Shown here in pieces: positions 51,812 to 61,052 of a stretch of 64,000 nucleotides of DNA. The notes under the pieces were generated by a model. It searched no databases and was not told where the DNA came from. It worked only from the letters and a program-made list of their open reading frames with translations. The position numbers and the translations under genes are program-made. Each line of letters begins with the position of its first letter. Positions within the stretch are counted from its first letter, which is position 1. The stretch is from Streptomyces asoensis (GTDB lineage Bacteria; Actinomycetota; Actinomycetes; Streptomycetales; Streptomycetaceae): assembly GCF_013085465.1 (NCBI RefSeq), contig NZ_CP049838.1, positions 9,300,001 to 9,364,000 of the forward strand, in the 5' to 3' direction.

Positions 51812-52788
51812 GACGCCTCCTGCTCACCGCGGCCACCACCACCGCCGCGGCGCTCACCCTCGCCGCGTGCGGCACCACCGAGCCTGCCGCCGACAGCTCC
51901 GAGAAGCCCTCCCAGGCCATCAGCCTCACCGACGCCACCGGCACGAAGATCAAGCTCGACGGCCCGGCCACCAAGGTCGTCGCCACCGAGTGGAACGTCG
52001 TCGAGAGCCTCGTCACGCTCGGCGTGGACCCCGTCGGCGTCGCCGACGTCAAGGGCTACAAGACCTGGGACACCGCCGTCCCGCTGAAGAACGAGCCGAA
52101 GGACATCGGCACGCGCGGCGAGCCGAGCATGGACACCATCGCCTCGCTCTCGCCCGACCTCATCGTGGCCACCACCGATCTGACCCCCGCCGCGGTGAAG
52201 CAACTGCGCAAGGTCGCCCCGGTGCTGGAGGTGACGTCCGCCGACTCCGCCGACCAGATCGGGCAGATGCTGGAGAACCTCGACCTCATCGCCAAGGCCA
52301 CCGGCACCACCGCCAAGGCGGAGACGGCCCGAACGGCCTTCGAGGCCAAGGTCGCCGAGGGCAAGAAGGCCCTCGCCGCCGCCGGTCTCGCCGGTGCGCA
52401 GTACGCCTTCGCCGACGGCTACGTCACCTCCAACCAGGTCTCCCTGCGCCCGTACACCAGCGGTTCGCTCATCGGGGCCGTCAACGAGGCGGTCGGCCTG
52501 AAGAACGCCTGGACGGTCAAGGGCGACGCGGCCTACGGCCTCGGGACCACCGACGTCGAGGGCCTCACCGCCCTGCCGAAGGACACCCGGTTCGCCTACA
52601 TAGCCAACGACGACGACGCGAGCAGCACGCCCTTCACCGGTGCGCTGGCGAAGAACGCCGTGTGGACGTCCCTTCCGTTCGTGAAGGCCGGCGAGGTGCA
52701 CCGACTGCCCGACGGCATCTGGATGTTCGGCGGTCCCGAGTCGATGGAGGCGTACATCGACGCCGTCGTCGACGCGCTGACGAAGTAG
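51808..52788 (+). CDS. Siderophore-binding lipoprotein (FecB/FepB-type)
   Basis: A 326-residue class III periplasmic-binding-type lipoprotein. The signal peptide ends in the lipobox L-A-A-C (residue 21). The mature part has the two-lobe segments KVVATEWNVVESLVTLGVDP, SLSPDLIVATTDLTP and PDGIWMFGGPESMEAYIDAV. Start ATG 51808 overlaps the ATPase stop (ATGA). It would capture a ferric siderophore; whether hydroxamate or catecholate cannot be read from sequence, and no biosynthetic genes are nearby, so it may take up a xenosiderophore. Confidence 0.93.
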   Translation: MRRLLLTAATTTAAALTLAACGTTEPAADSSEKPSQAISLTDATGTKIKLDGPATKVVATEWNVVESLVTLGVDPVGVADVKGYKTWDTAVPLKNEPKDIGTRGEPSMDTIASLSPDLIVATTDLTPAAVKQLRKVAPVLEVTSADSADQIGQMLENLDLIAKATGTTAKAETARTAFEAKVAEGKKALAAAGLAGAQYAFADGYVTSNQVSLRPYTSGSLIGAVNEAVGLKNAWTVKGDAAYGLGTTDVEGLTALPKDTRFAYIANDDDASSTPFTGALAKNAVWTSLPFVKAGEVHRLPDGIWMFGGPESMEAYIDAVVDALTK

Positions 52789-52796
52789 CGCCGGCC

Positions 52797-54869
52797 ATGG
52801 CCGTCACCGCAACGCCCCCCGCGCTCCGTCCGCCGGCGGCCGCGTCCCGGACGGGCGCGGCCGCGGTGACGGCCGCGCTCGTCCTCCTGGTCACGGCCCT
52901 CGCCGTCATCGACATCACTCAGGGCACCGCCGCCGTCGGACCGGCCGAGGTGTTCAAGGCCCTGACCGGGCAGGCCGATCCGGCCGACGCCTCCGTCGTG
53001 ATCGCCTCCCGGCTGCCGCGGATGACCGCCGGCATCATGGTCGGCGTCATCCTCGGCGTGGCCGGCGCCGTGCTCCAGGCGGTCAGCCGCAATGTGCTCG
53101 CCTCTCCCGACACCCTCGCGGTGAACGCCGGTTCGTACCTGGGGCTCGGGCTGGTCGGCGTCACCGGCGTCTCGCTGCCGATGATCGCCTCCTCCGGGGT
53201 CGCCTTCGTCGGCGGACTGCTCGCCGCGACCGTCGTGCTCGCCCTGTCCGGCCTCGGCACGGGCACCGTACGACTGGTCCTCGCCGGCACCGCGCTGGCG
53301 CTGGGGCTGACCTCCGTGACGGAAGGCCTGCTCCTGCTGTTCCCCCAGGAGACCGAGGGCCTCTACCAGTGGAACCAGGGCAGCATCAGCCAGAACGGCT
53401 TCGACGGCGTCCTCCAGATGCTGCCCGTCGTCCTGGTCGGGCTCGTCGGCCTGCTGCTGACCGCCCGTCGGGTCGACGCGCTGGCCCTGGGTGACGACGC
53501 GGCGCGCGGGCTGGGTGTCCCGGTCCGCGCCACCCGCCTGACGGTGGTCGTCCTGGCGACACTGCTGTCCGCGGCGGCCGTCACCCTCTCCGGGCCCATC
53601 GGCTTCGTCGGTCTGTGCGCCCCGGCCCTGGTGCGACCGCTCGCCCGCCGGTACCGGGGCTTCGTCCGGGCCCGGACGACCCTGCCCGTGGCCGGCCTCG
53701 TCGGCGCGGGCCTGGTCCTCGGGGCGGACGTGCTGCTGCGGGCCCTCGTGCCCCCGGACACGGCGGTCGCCGTGCCCACCGGCGTCGTCACCAGCCTGGT
53801 CGGTGCCGTGTTCCTGGTGGTGATGGCCCTGCGGCTGCGGGACACGGCCGGGGCGGACGCGCCGGACCGGTTGCGCATCCCCAGCCGGGCGGCGTTCCTG
53901 ACCACGGTGGCCGTACTCGTCGTCGTGGTCGTCGGCGTGACGATCGCCGGAGTCCTGCTCGGCGACAGCAAGCTGCTGCTCGGCGATGTCGCGAACTGGG
54001 CCCAGGGGCGGGCCGGCCGGGCGGTGTCCTTCGTCCTCGACACCCGGACGCCACGCGTCCTCGCGGCGCTGTGCGCGGGCGCGGCGCTCGCCCTGGCCGG
54101 CACGCTGGTGCAGGCCGTGACCCGCAACCCGCTCGCGGAGCCGGGCGTCCTGGGTGTGTCCGGCGGAGCCGCGCTGGGTGCCGTGCTCCTGGTCACCACC
54201 GTGCCCGTCGCCGGGACCTGGGGCGTCGCGGGTGCCGCGTTCGCGGGCGCCGCGGTGACCTCCGTCGTCGTCTTCGGGCTCGCCGCCCGGGGCGGCTACC
54301 AGCAGAACCGGCTGGTACTCGTCGGCATCGGCACCGCCGCCGGTACCACGGCACTGATCAGCCTGCTCATCGTGCTCACCGACCCGTTCAACGCGACGAA
54401 GGCGCTGACCTGGCTGTCCGGTTCGACGTACGGTCGGACCATGGCGGACGTCCTGCCCGTCGCGCTCGTGCTGACGGTCAGCGTGGTCGTCGCGGTCGCC
54501 CGGCGCACCGAGCTGGACCTCGTCTCGCTGGATGCGGACACGCCCCGGCTGCTCGGCCTGCGACTGTCCCGGGCCAGGCTCGGGTTCCTGGTGGTGAGCG
54601 TCCTGCTCAGCGCGACGGCCGTCGCCTCGGCAGGCACCATCGGTTTCGTGGGCCTGGTGGCGCCGCACGCGGCGCGTGCTCTCGTGGGCCGACGGCACGT
54701 CCGGGTGGTGCCGGTCGCCGTCCTCCTCGGCGCCGCGCTCGTCTGCACGGCCGACCTGCTGGGCCGTACGGTCATCGCCCCCGCCCAGCTGGGCGCCGGC
54801 CTGATGACGGCGGTGATCGGCACGCCGTACTTCCTGTATCTGCTGGTGCGCGGCCGGCGGGTGAGTTAG
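52797..54869 (+). CDS. Fused FecCD-type siderophore permease (two permease domains)
   Basis: A 690-residue membrane protein made of two consecutive FecCD/BtuC-type permeases (about 1-345 and 350-690), each with about ten membrane segments. The paired signature helices are visible twice: SRLPRMTAGIMVGVILGVAG and TRTPRVLAALCAGAALALAG; likewise GPIGFVGLCAPALVRPLARR and GTIGFVGLVAPHAARALVGR. The layout equals E. coli FhuB rather than the separate FecC/FecD usual in actinobacteria. Start ATG 52797, 8 bp after the binding protein. The 3' end overlaps the convergent TetR gene by 4 nt. Confidence 0.93.
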   Translation: MAVTATPPALRPPAAASRTGAAAVTAALVLLVTALAVIDITQGTAAVGPAEVFKALTGQADPADASVVIASRLPRMTAGIMVGVILGVAGAVLQAVSRNVLASPDTLAVNAGSYLGLGLVGVTGVSLPMIASSGVAFVGGLLAATVVLALSGLGTGTVRLVLAGTALALGLTSVTEGLLLLFPQETEGLYQWNQGSISQNGFDGVLQMLPVVLVGLVGLLLTARRVDALALGDDAARGLGVPVRATRLTVVVLATLLSAAAVTLSGPIGFVGLCAPALVRPLARRYRGFVRARTTLPVAGLVGAGLVLGADVLLRALVPPDTAVAVPTGVVTSLVGAVFLVVMALRLRDTAGADAPDRLRIPSRAAFLTTVAVLVVVVVGVTIAGVLLGDSKLLLGDVANWAQGRAGRAVSFVLDTRTPRVLAALCAGAALALAGTLVQAVTRNPLAEPGVLGVSGGAALGAVLLVTTVPVAGTWGVAGAAFAGAAVTSVVVFGLAARGGYQQNRLVLVGIGTAAGTTALISLLIVLTDPFNATKALTWLSGSTYGRTMADVLPVALVLTVSVVVAVARRTELDLVSLDADTPRLLGLRLSRARLGFLVVSVLLSATAVASAGTIGFVGLVAPHAARALVGRRHVRVVPVAVLLGAALVCTADLLGRTVIAPAQLGAGLMTAVIGTPYFLYLLVRGRRVS

Positions 54870-55501
54870 GCGCTGAGACGCTCGGGGCGGGCGAGGCGGC
54901 GGACCTGTGCGGCGGCGAGGTCGCCGTCCGCCCCCACCGCGATCAGGGCGGCCGTGGCGGCGCGTGTGCCGTCGTCGCTCCAGGTCCCGGCGTTCACGCA
55001 TTCCAGGAGCGCCAGCAGCAGCCCTTCGAGGGCTCGGCCGAGCGGGTCGGGCGGGACGCTGGTGTGGAAGACGCCCTGCCGCTGCCCGCGCTCGATGATC
55101 GCCGTCGCCGTCTCGCGGGCCGGGCCGAGGATCTCGTTCACGCGCTCCTCCTCCAGGTCCTGGGGGGCCAGTCGCAGCAGCGTGCGATAGCGGTCGCCGA
55201 CGGGCCACAGGGCCAGGACGAAGCGTGCCATCGCGGTGACGGCGTCGGGGCCGGGGACCGGCACGGTCGTCAGCGCGCGACCGAGGGCCTCCGTCGCGTC
55301 CGAGGCGAGCCCCTCGACCAGGGCCGACCGGCCGCGGAAGTGGTCGTAGACGGTGCGGCGCACCACACCGGCGGCCTCGGCGATGTCACCGAGGCTGCTG
55401 TCGGGGTCGCGGCCGAGTTCCCGCCTCGCCGCTTCGAGGATGCGCGCCCGGGTGAGCCGTGTCCGGCGGCGTCCACCGCCTGCGACGTCTGGGTCGGTCA
55501 T
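54866..55501 (-). CDS. TetR-family transcriptional regulator
   Basis: A 211-residue TetR-type regulator. The N-terminal DNA-binding domain reads TRARILEAARRELGRDPDSS, then GDIAEAAGVVRRTVYDHFRG; the C-terminal ligand domain has no recognisable specificity. It is convergent with the siderophore permease and overlaps it by 4 nt. Because no divergent target is adjacent (its upstream region is a long gap), it may regulate itself or distant genes. Start ATG 55499-55501. Confidence 0.9.
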   Translation of the reverse strand: MTDPDVAGGGRRRTRLTRARILEAARRELGRDPDSSLGDIAEAAGVVRRTVYDHFRGRSALVEGLASDATEALGRALTTVPVPGPDAVTAMARFVLALWPVGDRYRTLLRLAPQDLEEERVNEILGPARETATAIIERGQRQGVFHTSVPPDPLGRALEGLLLALLECVNAGTWSDDGTRAATAALIAVGADGDLAAAQVRRLARPERLSA

Positions 55502-56039
55502 GTCGGACCTCCGGTCGACGGGGGAGGGCCCTCAATATTTGCACACCGACGGGTAATAAACTAGCGGGCGCGCCGCCCGGAAGCCGGCGTCGATCCGGTG
55601 CCGTGGCTGTCTGTCTCGACCGCCGGACGCGAACGCGGCCGCGCCGGGGCGTAGTTCCGGATGCCGGGCCGATGAAGGCCGGCGGCAGGTGGCCTCGCAG
55701 CGGCGTGCGACTACGGGAGATCATGGGCGCGCCCCGAGGGATCCGCGCACGCACCGCGTATCGGGGCACCGTCCGGTGCGGAGATCAGGACCGAGGGGAG
55801 CCACGGTGGGGACAGCGCCCGTCCGGCCGGTCCGCACCGCGACCTTGTCTCCCGCCCGGACGAAGCGTCGGCACGTCGATCTGTGCCGGACCCACACCGC
55901 GCTCTGCCGCTGACCGGACCTTCCGGCTTTCTCCTGGCGGGCCTGCGCGTGTCCGCCCTGCCTGCCCACGGGCGGCCGCGCAGGCGCGGGTTCTCACCGG
56001 CCGCCGGAACACCGTGTCAGGGCCACCGCCCACAGCCGG
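55502..56039. other. Gap without a convincing gene
   Basis: I see no supported gene here. An AT-rich patch (55533-55564, including AATATTTGCACACC and GGTAATAAAC) sits immediately upstream of the TetR start and probably holds its promoter. The remaining open frames on both strands are Arg/Pro/Gly-rich shadows without family features. Together with the weak ORF that follows, the gap before the next supported gene is about 880 bp, unusually long for this window. Confidence 0.5.
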
Positions 56040-56273
56040 GTGTCCGCCCTTCCCGCAGAGCCATGTCCGGGTGCGCCCGCGCCCGTGGAACCCCGTCCCC
56101 CCCGAGATGACACCGACGTCGCCGACCCACGGCAGCACGGCTTCGTCGTCAACGGTCTGCTCCACGAACTGCGCAAGCGGAAGATCGTCGCCGCCGACTA
56201 CACCGGTACGACGCTGCGGGAGAACCTGGGGCTCGAGCTGCCGGCCGGAAAGGCGCCGGCCCGCCGAAGCTGA
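56040..56273 (+). pseudogene. Possible small CDS or gene remnant
   Basis: The 3' part of this frame reads like real protein: HGFVVNGLLHELRKRKIVAA, then DYTGTTLRENLGLELPAG, with third positions nearly all G or C. The 5' part is Pro-rich and has no ribosome-binding site at GTG 56040 or at GTG 56085. This looks like the C-terminal remnant of a lost gene in an otherwise empty interval. I do not recognise the family. Confidence 0.35.
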
Positions 56274-56379
56274 CCGGCGCGTGGCGCGGCGCCCAGGAGC
56301 CTGCGTGGCCTCGGCCCTTGGGACCTCGCCCGTGAGCCGCCCGGCGGCCATCGCCCCGACCGCCCCGACCGCTCGGACA

Positions 56380-58380
56380 TCACACCTGGTCAGCGCTTCT
56401 GCGGCCGCGGCGGTCGGCGCCGAGCCGGACGAAGTGGTCGATGAGTTCGGGGGCGTCCACCGCGGCGGGGTTGACGACCTGCTCGGCGGGTGCGCCCTGG
56501 AGGAGGCGTTTCACCGGGACTTCGAGCTTCTTGCCGGTGCGGGTGTGCGGGATGGCCGGGACTTCGAGGATCTCGTCGGGGACGTGGCGGGGTGAGGCGC
56601 CGGTGCGGATGGCGTCGCGGATGCGGTCGCGGAGACCGTCGTCCAGTTCCGCACCGGCCGCGAGGACGACGAACAGCGGCATCCAGTAGCCGCCGTCGGG
56701 TTCCTCGGCGCCGATGACGAGGGCTTCGGTGATCTCGGGCAGCCGTTCGACGACGTCGTGGATGTCGGCGCTGCCCAGCCGGACGCCGTTGCGGTTGAGG
56801 GTGGAGTCGGAGCGGCCGTGGACGATCACCGAGCCGTGGGAGGTGAGCGTGATCCAGTCGCCGTGTCGCCACACACCGGGGTACGAGGCGAAGTAGGCGT
56901 CGCGGTAGCGGCTGCCGTCGGGGTCGTTCCAGAAGGACAGCGGCATCGACGGGAGGGGCCGGGTGACGACCAGTTCGCCGACCTGGTCCACCACCGGGAT
57001 GCCCTCGGGGTCGTACGCGACGAGTGCCACGCCCAGGTACGGCGCGGACAGTTCACCGGCCCAGACCGGCATGTTGGGCGCGCTGCCGGCGAATCCGGAG
57101 ACGATGTCGGTGCCGCCGCTGACGGAGGCGAGCAGGACATGACCGCCGACGTGGTCACGGACCCACGGGTAGGCGGAAGCCGGCAGGGCGGAACCGGTGC
57201 AGCCGACGACGCGGATCGACGACAGGTCGTGCACGGACGGGTCGATGCCGAACTTGGCCATGCCCAGCAGGTACTGGGGACTGGTGCCGAAGACGGTGAC
57301 GCGATGGCGGGCCGCCAGCTCCCACAGGACGTCGGGGCGGGTGAACGGGGCGGGGCTGCCGTCGTACGTGCACGTGGTGGCGCCGGTCAGCAGGGTGGAG
57401 GCGACGAGGTTCCACATCATCCAGTGGGTGGTGGTGTACCACAGGAGCCGGTCGCCGGGGCCGAGGTCGGAGTGCAGACCGAGGGTCTTGAGGTGTTCGA
57501 GCAGGACACCGCCGTGGCCGTGGACGATGCCCTTGGGCAGGCCGGTGGTGCCGGAGGAGAAGACGACCCACAGGGGATGGTCGAACGGTACGGCGGTGCA
57601 GGCGAGTTGTTCCGTGCGGGCGGTGGCGTCCTCCCACGGGACGACCAGCGACGGGTAGGTGTGCGAGGGCCAGGGCAGGCCGACATGGCCGACCAGCAGG
57701 GTGGCCTTCAACGTCGGGAGCGCGGTGGCGAGTTCGAGGCCGGCGTCGCGGCGGTCGTGGGTGACGCCGTTGAAGAGGTAGCCGTCCGCCGTGATCAGGA
57801 CGGTGGGTTCGAGCTGGGCGAAACGGTCGGCCGCCGCCCTGGGCGCGTAGTCCTGTCCGCACACCGACCACACCGCGCCCAGGCTCGCGGCGGCGAGGAA
57901 CGCGATGATCGCGTGCGGGGTGTTGGGCAGATAGCCGACGACCCGGTCGCCCTTGCCGACCCCCAGGTCGCGCAGGGTCGCGGCGACGGAGGCGACCTGG
58001 GCGCGCAGCCGCTCGCCGCTCACCTCGTACCCGGCGCCGGTCTCGTCGAGCGCGACGATCGCCGTGTCGTCGTCCCCGAGGTTGCGCAGCGCGTGGTGGG
58101 CGTAGTTGAGGGTGGCGCCGGGGAACCAGTCGGCGCCGGGCATCCGTTCGTCCTCGAGCACCCGCTCGTACGGGGTGTCCGCGTCGACGTCGAAGTACTC
58201 CCACACCGCGCTCCAGAAGCCCTCCAGGTCGGTGACCGACCAGAGGTGCAGGGAGGCGTAGTCCGAGTCCACGGCGACCCCCCGGTGCCGGGCGGCCCAG
58301 TGGGCGAAGTCCACGATGCGGCTGTCGGCGGCGGCCTGCGGATCGGGTGTGAAGAAGGGGTCCGGGTACGGCGTGTTCAT
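56380..58380 (-). CDS. Acetoacetyl-CoA synthetase (acetoacetate-CoA ligase)
   Basis: A 666-residue adenylate-forming enzyme. The AMP-binding core is VVFSSGTTGLPKGIVHGHGG; other markers are the long N-terminal domain with FWSAVWEYFDVDADTP and GADWFPGATLNYAHHAL, WYTTTHWMMWNLVASTLLTG, and the C-terminal GRSDSTLNRNGVRLGSADIH with catalytic Lys in HTRTGKKLEVPVK. These match acetoacetyl-CoA synthetase better than acetyl-CoA synthetase. ATG 58378-58380 overlaps the monooxygenase stop by 4 nt. As last gene of an aromatic operon it would activate acetoacetate released by the FAH-family hydrolase (inference). Confidence 0.9.
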   Translation of the reverse strand: MNTPYPDPFFTPDPQAAADSRIVDFAHWAARHRGVAVDSDYASLHLWSVTDLEGFWSAVWEYFDVDADTPYERVLEDERMPGADWFPGATLNYAHHALRNLGDDDTAIVALDETGAGYEVSGERLRAQVASVAATLRDLGVGKGDRVVGYLPNTPHAIIAFLAAASLGAVWSVCGQDYAPRAAADRFAQLEPTVLITADGYLFNGVTHDRRDAGLELATALPTLKATLLVGHVGLPWPSHTYPSLVVPWEDATARTEQLACTAVPFDHPLWVVFSSGTTGLPKGIVHGHGGVLLEHLKTLGLHSDLGPGDRLLWYTTTHWMMWNLVASTLLTGATTCTYDGSPAPFTRPDVLWELAARHRVTVFGTSPQYLLGMAKFGIDPSVHDLSSIRVVGCTGSALPASAYPWVRDHVGGHVLLASVSGGTDIVSGFAGSAPNMPVWAGELSAPYLGVALVAYDPEGIPVVDQVGELVVTRPLPSMPLSFWNDPDGSRYRDAYFASYPGVWRHGDWITLTSHGSVIVHGRSDSTLNRNGVRLGSADIHDVVERLPEITEALVIGAEEPDGGYWMPLFVVLAAGAELDDGLRDRIRDAIRTGASPRHVPDEILEVPAIPHTRTGKKLEVPVKRLLQGAPAEQVVNPAAVDAPELIDHFVRLGADRRGRRSADQV

Positions 58381-60023
58381 CGCGTGGTGCTCCTCGACAG
58401 GCTTTCCTCGACCGACCGTCGGGAAGGCAGGGGGCTTCGGGTGGTGTGCAGCAGGGACGCCCAGTCGGACGTACCGGTGAGGTCGCCGGCGCCGGACGGT
58501 ACGACGTCCATGACGACGCGGTCGGGACGCAGCAGCACGGCGTCCGCCCTTCCCTCGCGCAGCCAGGCGGCGAGACGGCCGTCGTCGCCGAGGCCGGCCA
58601 CCGGGACGGTCCGGGCGCCGAGGCCGTCCGCGACCGCCCGCAGCGAGGGCGTCGGCGGTACGGCGGTCAGCAGGGCGAAGGAGTCGCCGAGCAGCTCGTC
58701 GAGACGGACGCGCCGGCCGTCGACGGTCACCCACGGCTGCGGGCAGAAGCCGCCCACGAGACCGCGGCCGCCCCAGCGGGCACGACGGTGCACGAGGGGC
58801 CCCGCGGCGAGCACCGGAACGAGGTCACGGGCGGCCGCCGCGGACAGGCCGGGGATCCGCACCACCGCGTTCAGGAGGCCGCGGCGGACGGCGGCGGCGC
58901 CGTCCTGGCCGCCGGTCATGGCCCAGCCCATCGCGACCGCGAGCCGGATCACATGGCGGGCGTGCGGCTTGCGTTCACTCTCGTATGTCTCCAACAGCCG
59001 TTCGTCCGCGCCCTGTCGGAGGACACGGGCCAGCTTCCAGGTCAGGTTGTGGGCGTCGCGCAGGCCCGCGCAGAGCCCCTGTCCGATGAACGGCGGGGTG
59101 AGGTGCGCGGCGTCGCCGAGGAGGAAGACCCGGCCCCGGCGCCAGCGGTCGGCGATGCGCGCCCGGAAGGTGTACCGCGCCTGCCGCAGCACCGTGAAGT
59201 CGGCCCCCGGCGTCAGGTCCGCCCACGGAGCGATGAGTTCCCGCAGCCGCTCCTGATCGAGTTCGGAGTCGTCCCGCAGTCGGAACTCCCAGCGGTAGCG
59301 GTCCTCGCCGATGCGCATGAACGTCGCCGGCCGCCGTGGGTCACAGATCTGGTCGACGCCTTCCCAGCAGCGGACCGGGAGGCTGGTGCGCACGTCGACG
59401 ACCGTCCAGCGTTCCTCGAAGCGCAGGTCCTCCCAGGCGGCGCCGATTGCGTCGCGGGTGAGGCTGCCCGCGCCGTCGCAGCCGAGGACGGCGTCCGCCC
59501 GCAGCAGGTGTTCGCCCGTGTCGTCGCGGTAGGCCACCCGGACCGGACCCTCGCCGTCCGGCCCGTCGCCGTCCTGGTAGACGCCGACGACCTCCACTCC
59601 GCCGCGCAGTTCGCACTCCGGCGTGCGGGCGAGGGCGTCGCGCAGCAGACGTTCCAGTTCGGGCTGGTCGAACATGCTGGTCTGCGGGAAGCCGTGGGCG
59701 CCCTGCGCGGTGCGCGGGAACTCGGCCATCACCCGGTGCCGGGCGTCCAGCAGCCGCAGCCCGCGCGCGGGGCGGGAGATCGCGGCGAACTCCTCCTGGA
59801 CGCCCGCGGCCTGGAGGATGCGGCGCACCTCGTCGTCGGCGGCGACGGCGCGGGGCAGGGGGTAGACGTCGTGGTGGCGTTCGAGGACGACGGTCCTGAC
59901 GCCACGCCGGGCCAGCAGGAGGGCGGCGGTCACGCCCACGGGCCCGGCTCCGACGATCACCACGGGTACGTGTCCCGGCCGGGGCGCGGTGTCCCGTCGT
60001 CCGGCGGCCTGGTCTACGGTCAT
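58377..60023 (-). CDS. FAD-dependent aromatic monooxygenase (MhpA/PheA-like)
   Basis: A 548-residue class A flavoprotein hydroxylase. The N-terminal dinucleotide fold VVIVGAGPVGVTAALLLARR, the DG motif ADAVLGCDGAGSLTRDAIG and the FAD-ribose motif RVFLLGDAAHLTPPFIGQGL are all present; the C-terminal 150 residues form the thioredoxin-like domain of phenol/3-(3-hydroxyphenyl)propionate hydroxylases. It would add a second ring hydroxyl using NAD(P)H and O2. Start ATG 60021-60023, third gene of a four-gene operon. Confidence 0.92.
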   Translation of the reverse strand: MTVDQAAGRRDTAPRPGHVPVVIVGAGPVGVTAALLLARRGVRTVVLERHHDVYPLPRAVAADDEVRRILQAAGVQEEFAAISRPARGLRLLDARHRVMAEFPRTAQGAHGFPQTSMFDQPELERLLRDALARTPECELRGGVEVVGVYQDGDGPDGEGPVRVAYRDDTGEHLLRADAVLGCDGAGSLTRDAIGAAWEDLRFEERWTVVDVRTSLPVRCWEGVDQICDPRRPATFMRIGEDRYRWEFRLRDDSELDQERLRELIAPWADLTPGADFTVLRQARYTFRARIADRWRRGRVFLLGDAAHLTPPFIGQGLCAGLRDAHNLTWKLARVLRQGADERLLETYESERKPHARHVIRLAVAMGWAMTGGQDGAAAVRRGLLNAVVRIPGLSAAAARDLVPVLAAGPLVHRRARWGGRGLVGGFCPQPWVTVDGRRVRLDELLGDSFALLTAVPPTPSLRAVADGLGARTVPVAGLGDDGRLAAWLREGRADAVLLRPDRVVMDVVPSGAGDLTGTSDWASLLHTTRSPLPSRRSVEESLSRSTTR

Positions 60024-60056
60024 GTGCGGCTCACTTCGGGTCTCAGGTCGCGTCGG

Positions 60057-60995
60057 TCATTTCGCGTCGGTGACGGCGGTGCGCTGCTCGCCGAGGTCGA
60101 TCCGCCCGTCCGGCGTGGCGATCGTCGCGGTGATCAGGTCGCCCTGGCCGAGGTAGTGCGGATTGCGGGCCTGGCTCTTGAAGAACGCCTTCCACTTCAC
60201 CGCCGGCGGCAGCAGCGCGCCGATCTTCTCGATCGCCTTGTGCGGTGCCTTGAGGGCGGTACCGCCGGGCGTGCCGGTCAACAGCAGGTCACCGGGGTCC
60301 AGTGCCTGGAAACGCGCCAGCAGGGTCAGTGCCTGTGCGGGGCGGACGATCATGTCGGCCAGGGTGCGGTCCTGGCGCAGGTCGCCGTTGACGGACAGTT
60401 TCAGCCGCAGGTCGAGAAGGTGCGCGAAGTCCTCCGGCTCCAGGAGGGAGAGGTACGGGCCGGTCGGGGTGAAGGTCGGGTACGACTTGCTCTCGTAGAA
60501 CTGTGTCTTCGTCAGCTGTACGTCACGGGCGCTGATGTCGTTCGTGATCACGAGTCCGGCGATGTGGGCGGGCAGGTCCTCTTCCTCGACGACCGTGCCG
60601 ACCGGCAGCGGCGCCCCCATGACCAGGCCGAGTTCGATCTCGTAGTCCAGGAACCGCACATGGGACGGGCGGACGATGTCGTCGTGCGGGCCGCTCACCG
60701 AGCCGGACGCCTTACGGAAGAAGGCGGGCGGGATGTCGCCGGTGAACCCCGAATCGCGGGCGTGACTGCGGTAGTTGACCATCTGGGCGACCACCCGGCA
60801 GGGGGTGGTGACCGGTGAGAGCGTGACCAGGTCGGCCACGGGCGTGCCCGTCCCGCCCGAGACGGCGGCCTCCCGGACGGCGGCCCGGTCGGCCAGCAGT
60901 TCGGCGGTGGTGACCGCTTCGGTGTCGATACGGACGGCGCGCGTGTCGCGCACCACCCACCAGCCGTCGGCGGTGCGCAGGACGTCGGTGCTCAT
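60057..60995 (-). CDS. Fumarylacetoacetate hydrolase (FAH) family protein
   Basis: A 312-residue FAH-fold enzyme. Metal ligands are suggested by FLDYEIELGLVMG, and ITNDISARDVQ and LLTGTPGGTALKAP are family signatures. FAH-fold enzymes hydrolyse acylpyruvates or fumarylacetoacetate, or act on meta-cleavage products. Given the adjacent extradiol dioxygenase it probably cleaves the ring-opened product. Start ATG 60993-60995; 33 bp upstream of the monooxygenase gene. Confidence 0.92.
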   Translation of the reverse strand: MSTDVLRTADGWWVVRDTRAVRIDTEAVTTAELLADRAAVREAAVSGGTGTPVADLVTLSPVTTPCRVVAQMVNYRSHARDSGFTGDIPPAFFRKASGSVSGPHDDIVRPSHVRFLDYEIELGLVMGAPLPVGTVVEEEDLPAHIAGLVITNDISARDVQLTKTQFYESKSYPTFTPTGPYLSLLEPEDFAHLLDLRLKLSVNGDLRQDRTLADMIVRPAQALTLLARFQALDPGDLLLTGTPGGTALKAPHKAIEKIGALLPPAVKWKAFFKSQARNPHYLGQGDLITATIATPDGRIDLGEQRTAVTDAK

Positions 60996-61052
60996 GTTCG
61001 TTGCCTTTGTGAGAGAGCGAGGGGAGGAAGGGGCGGAAAGGGGTGGAGGGGG

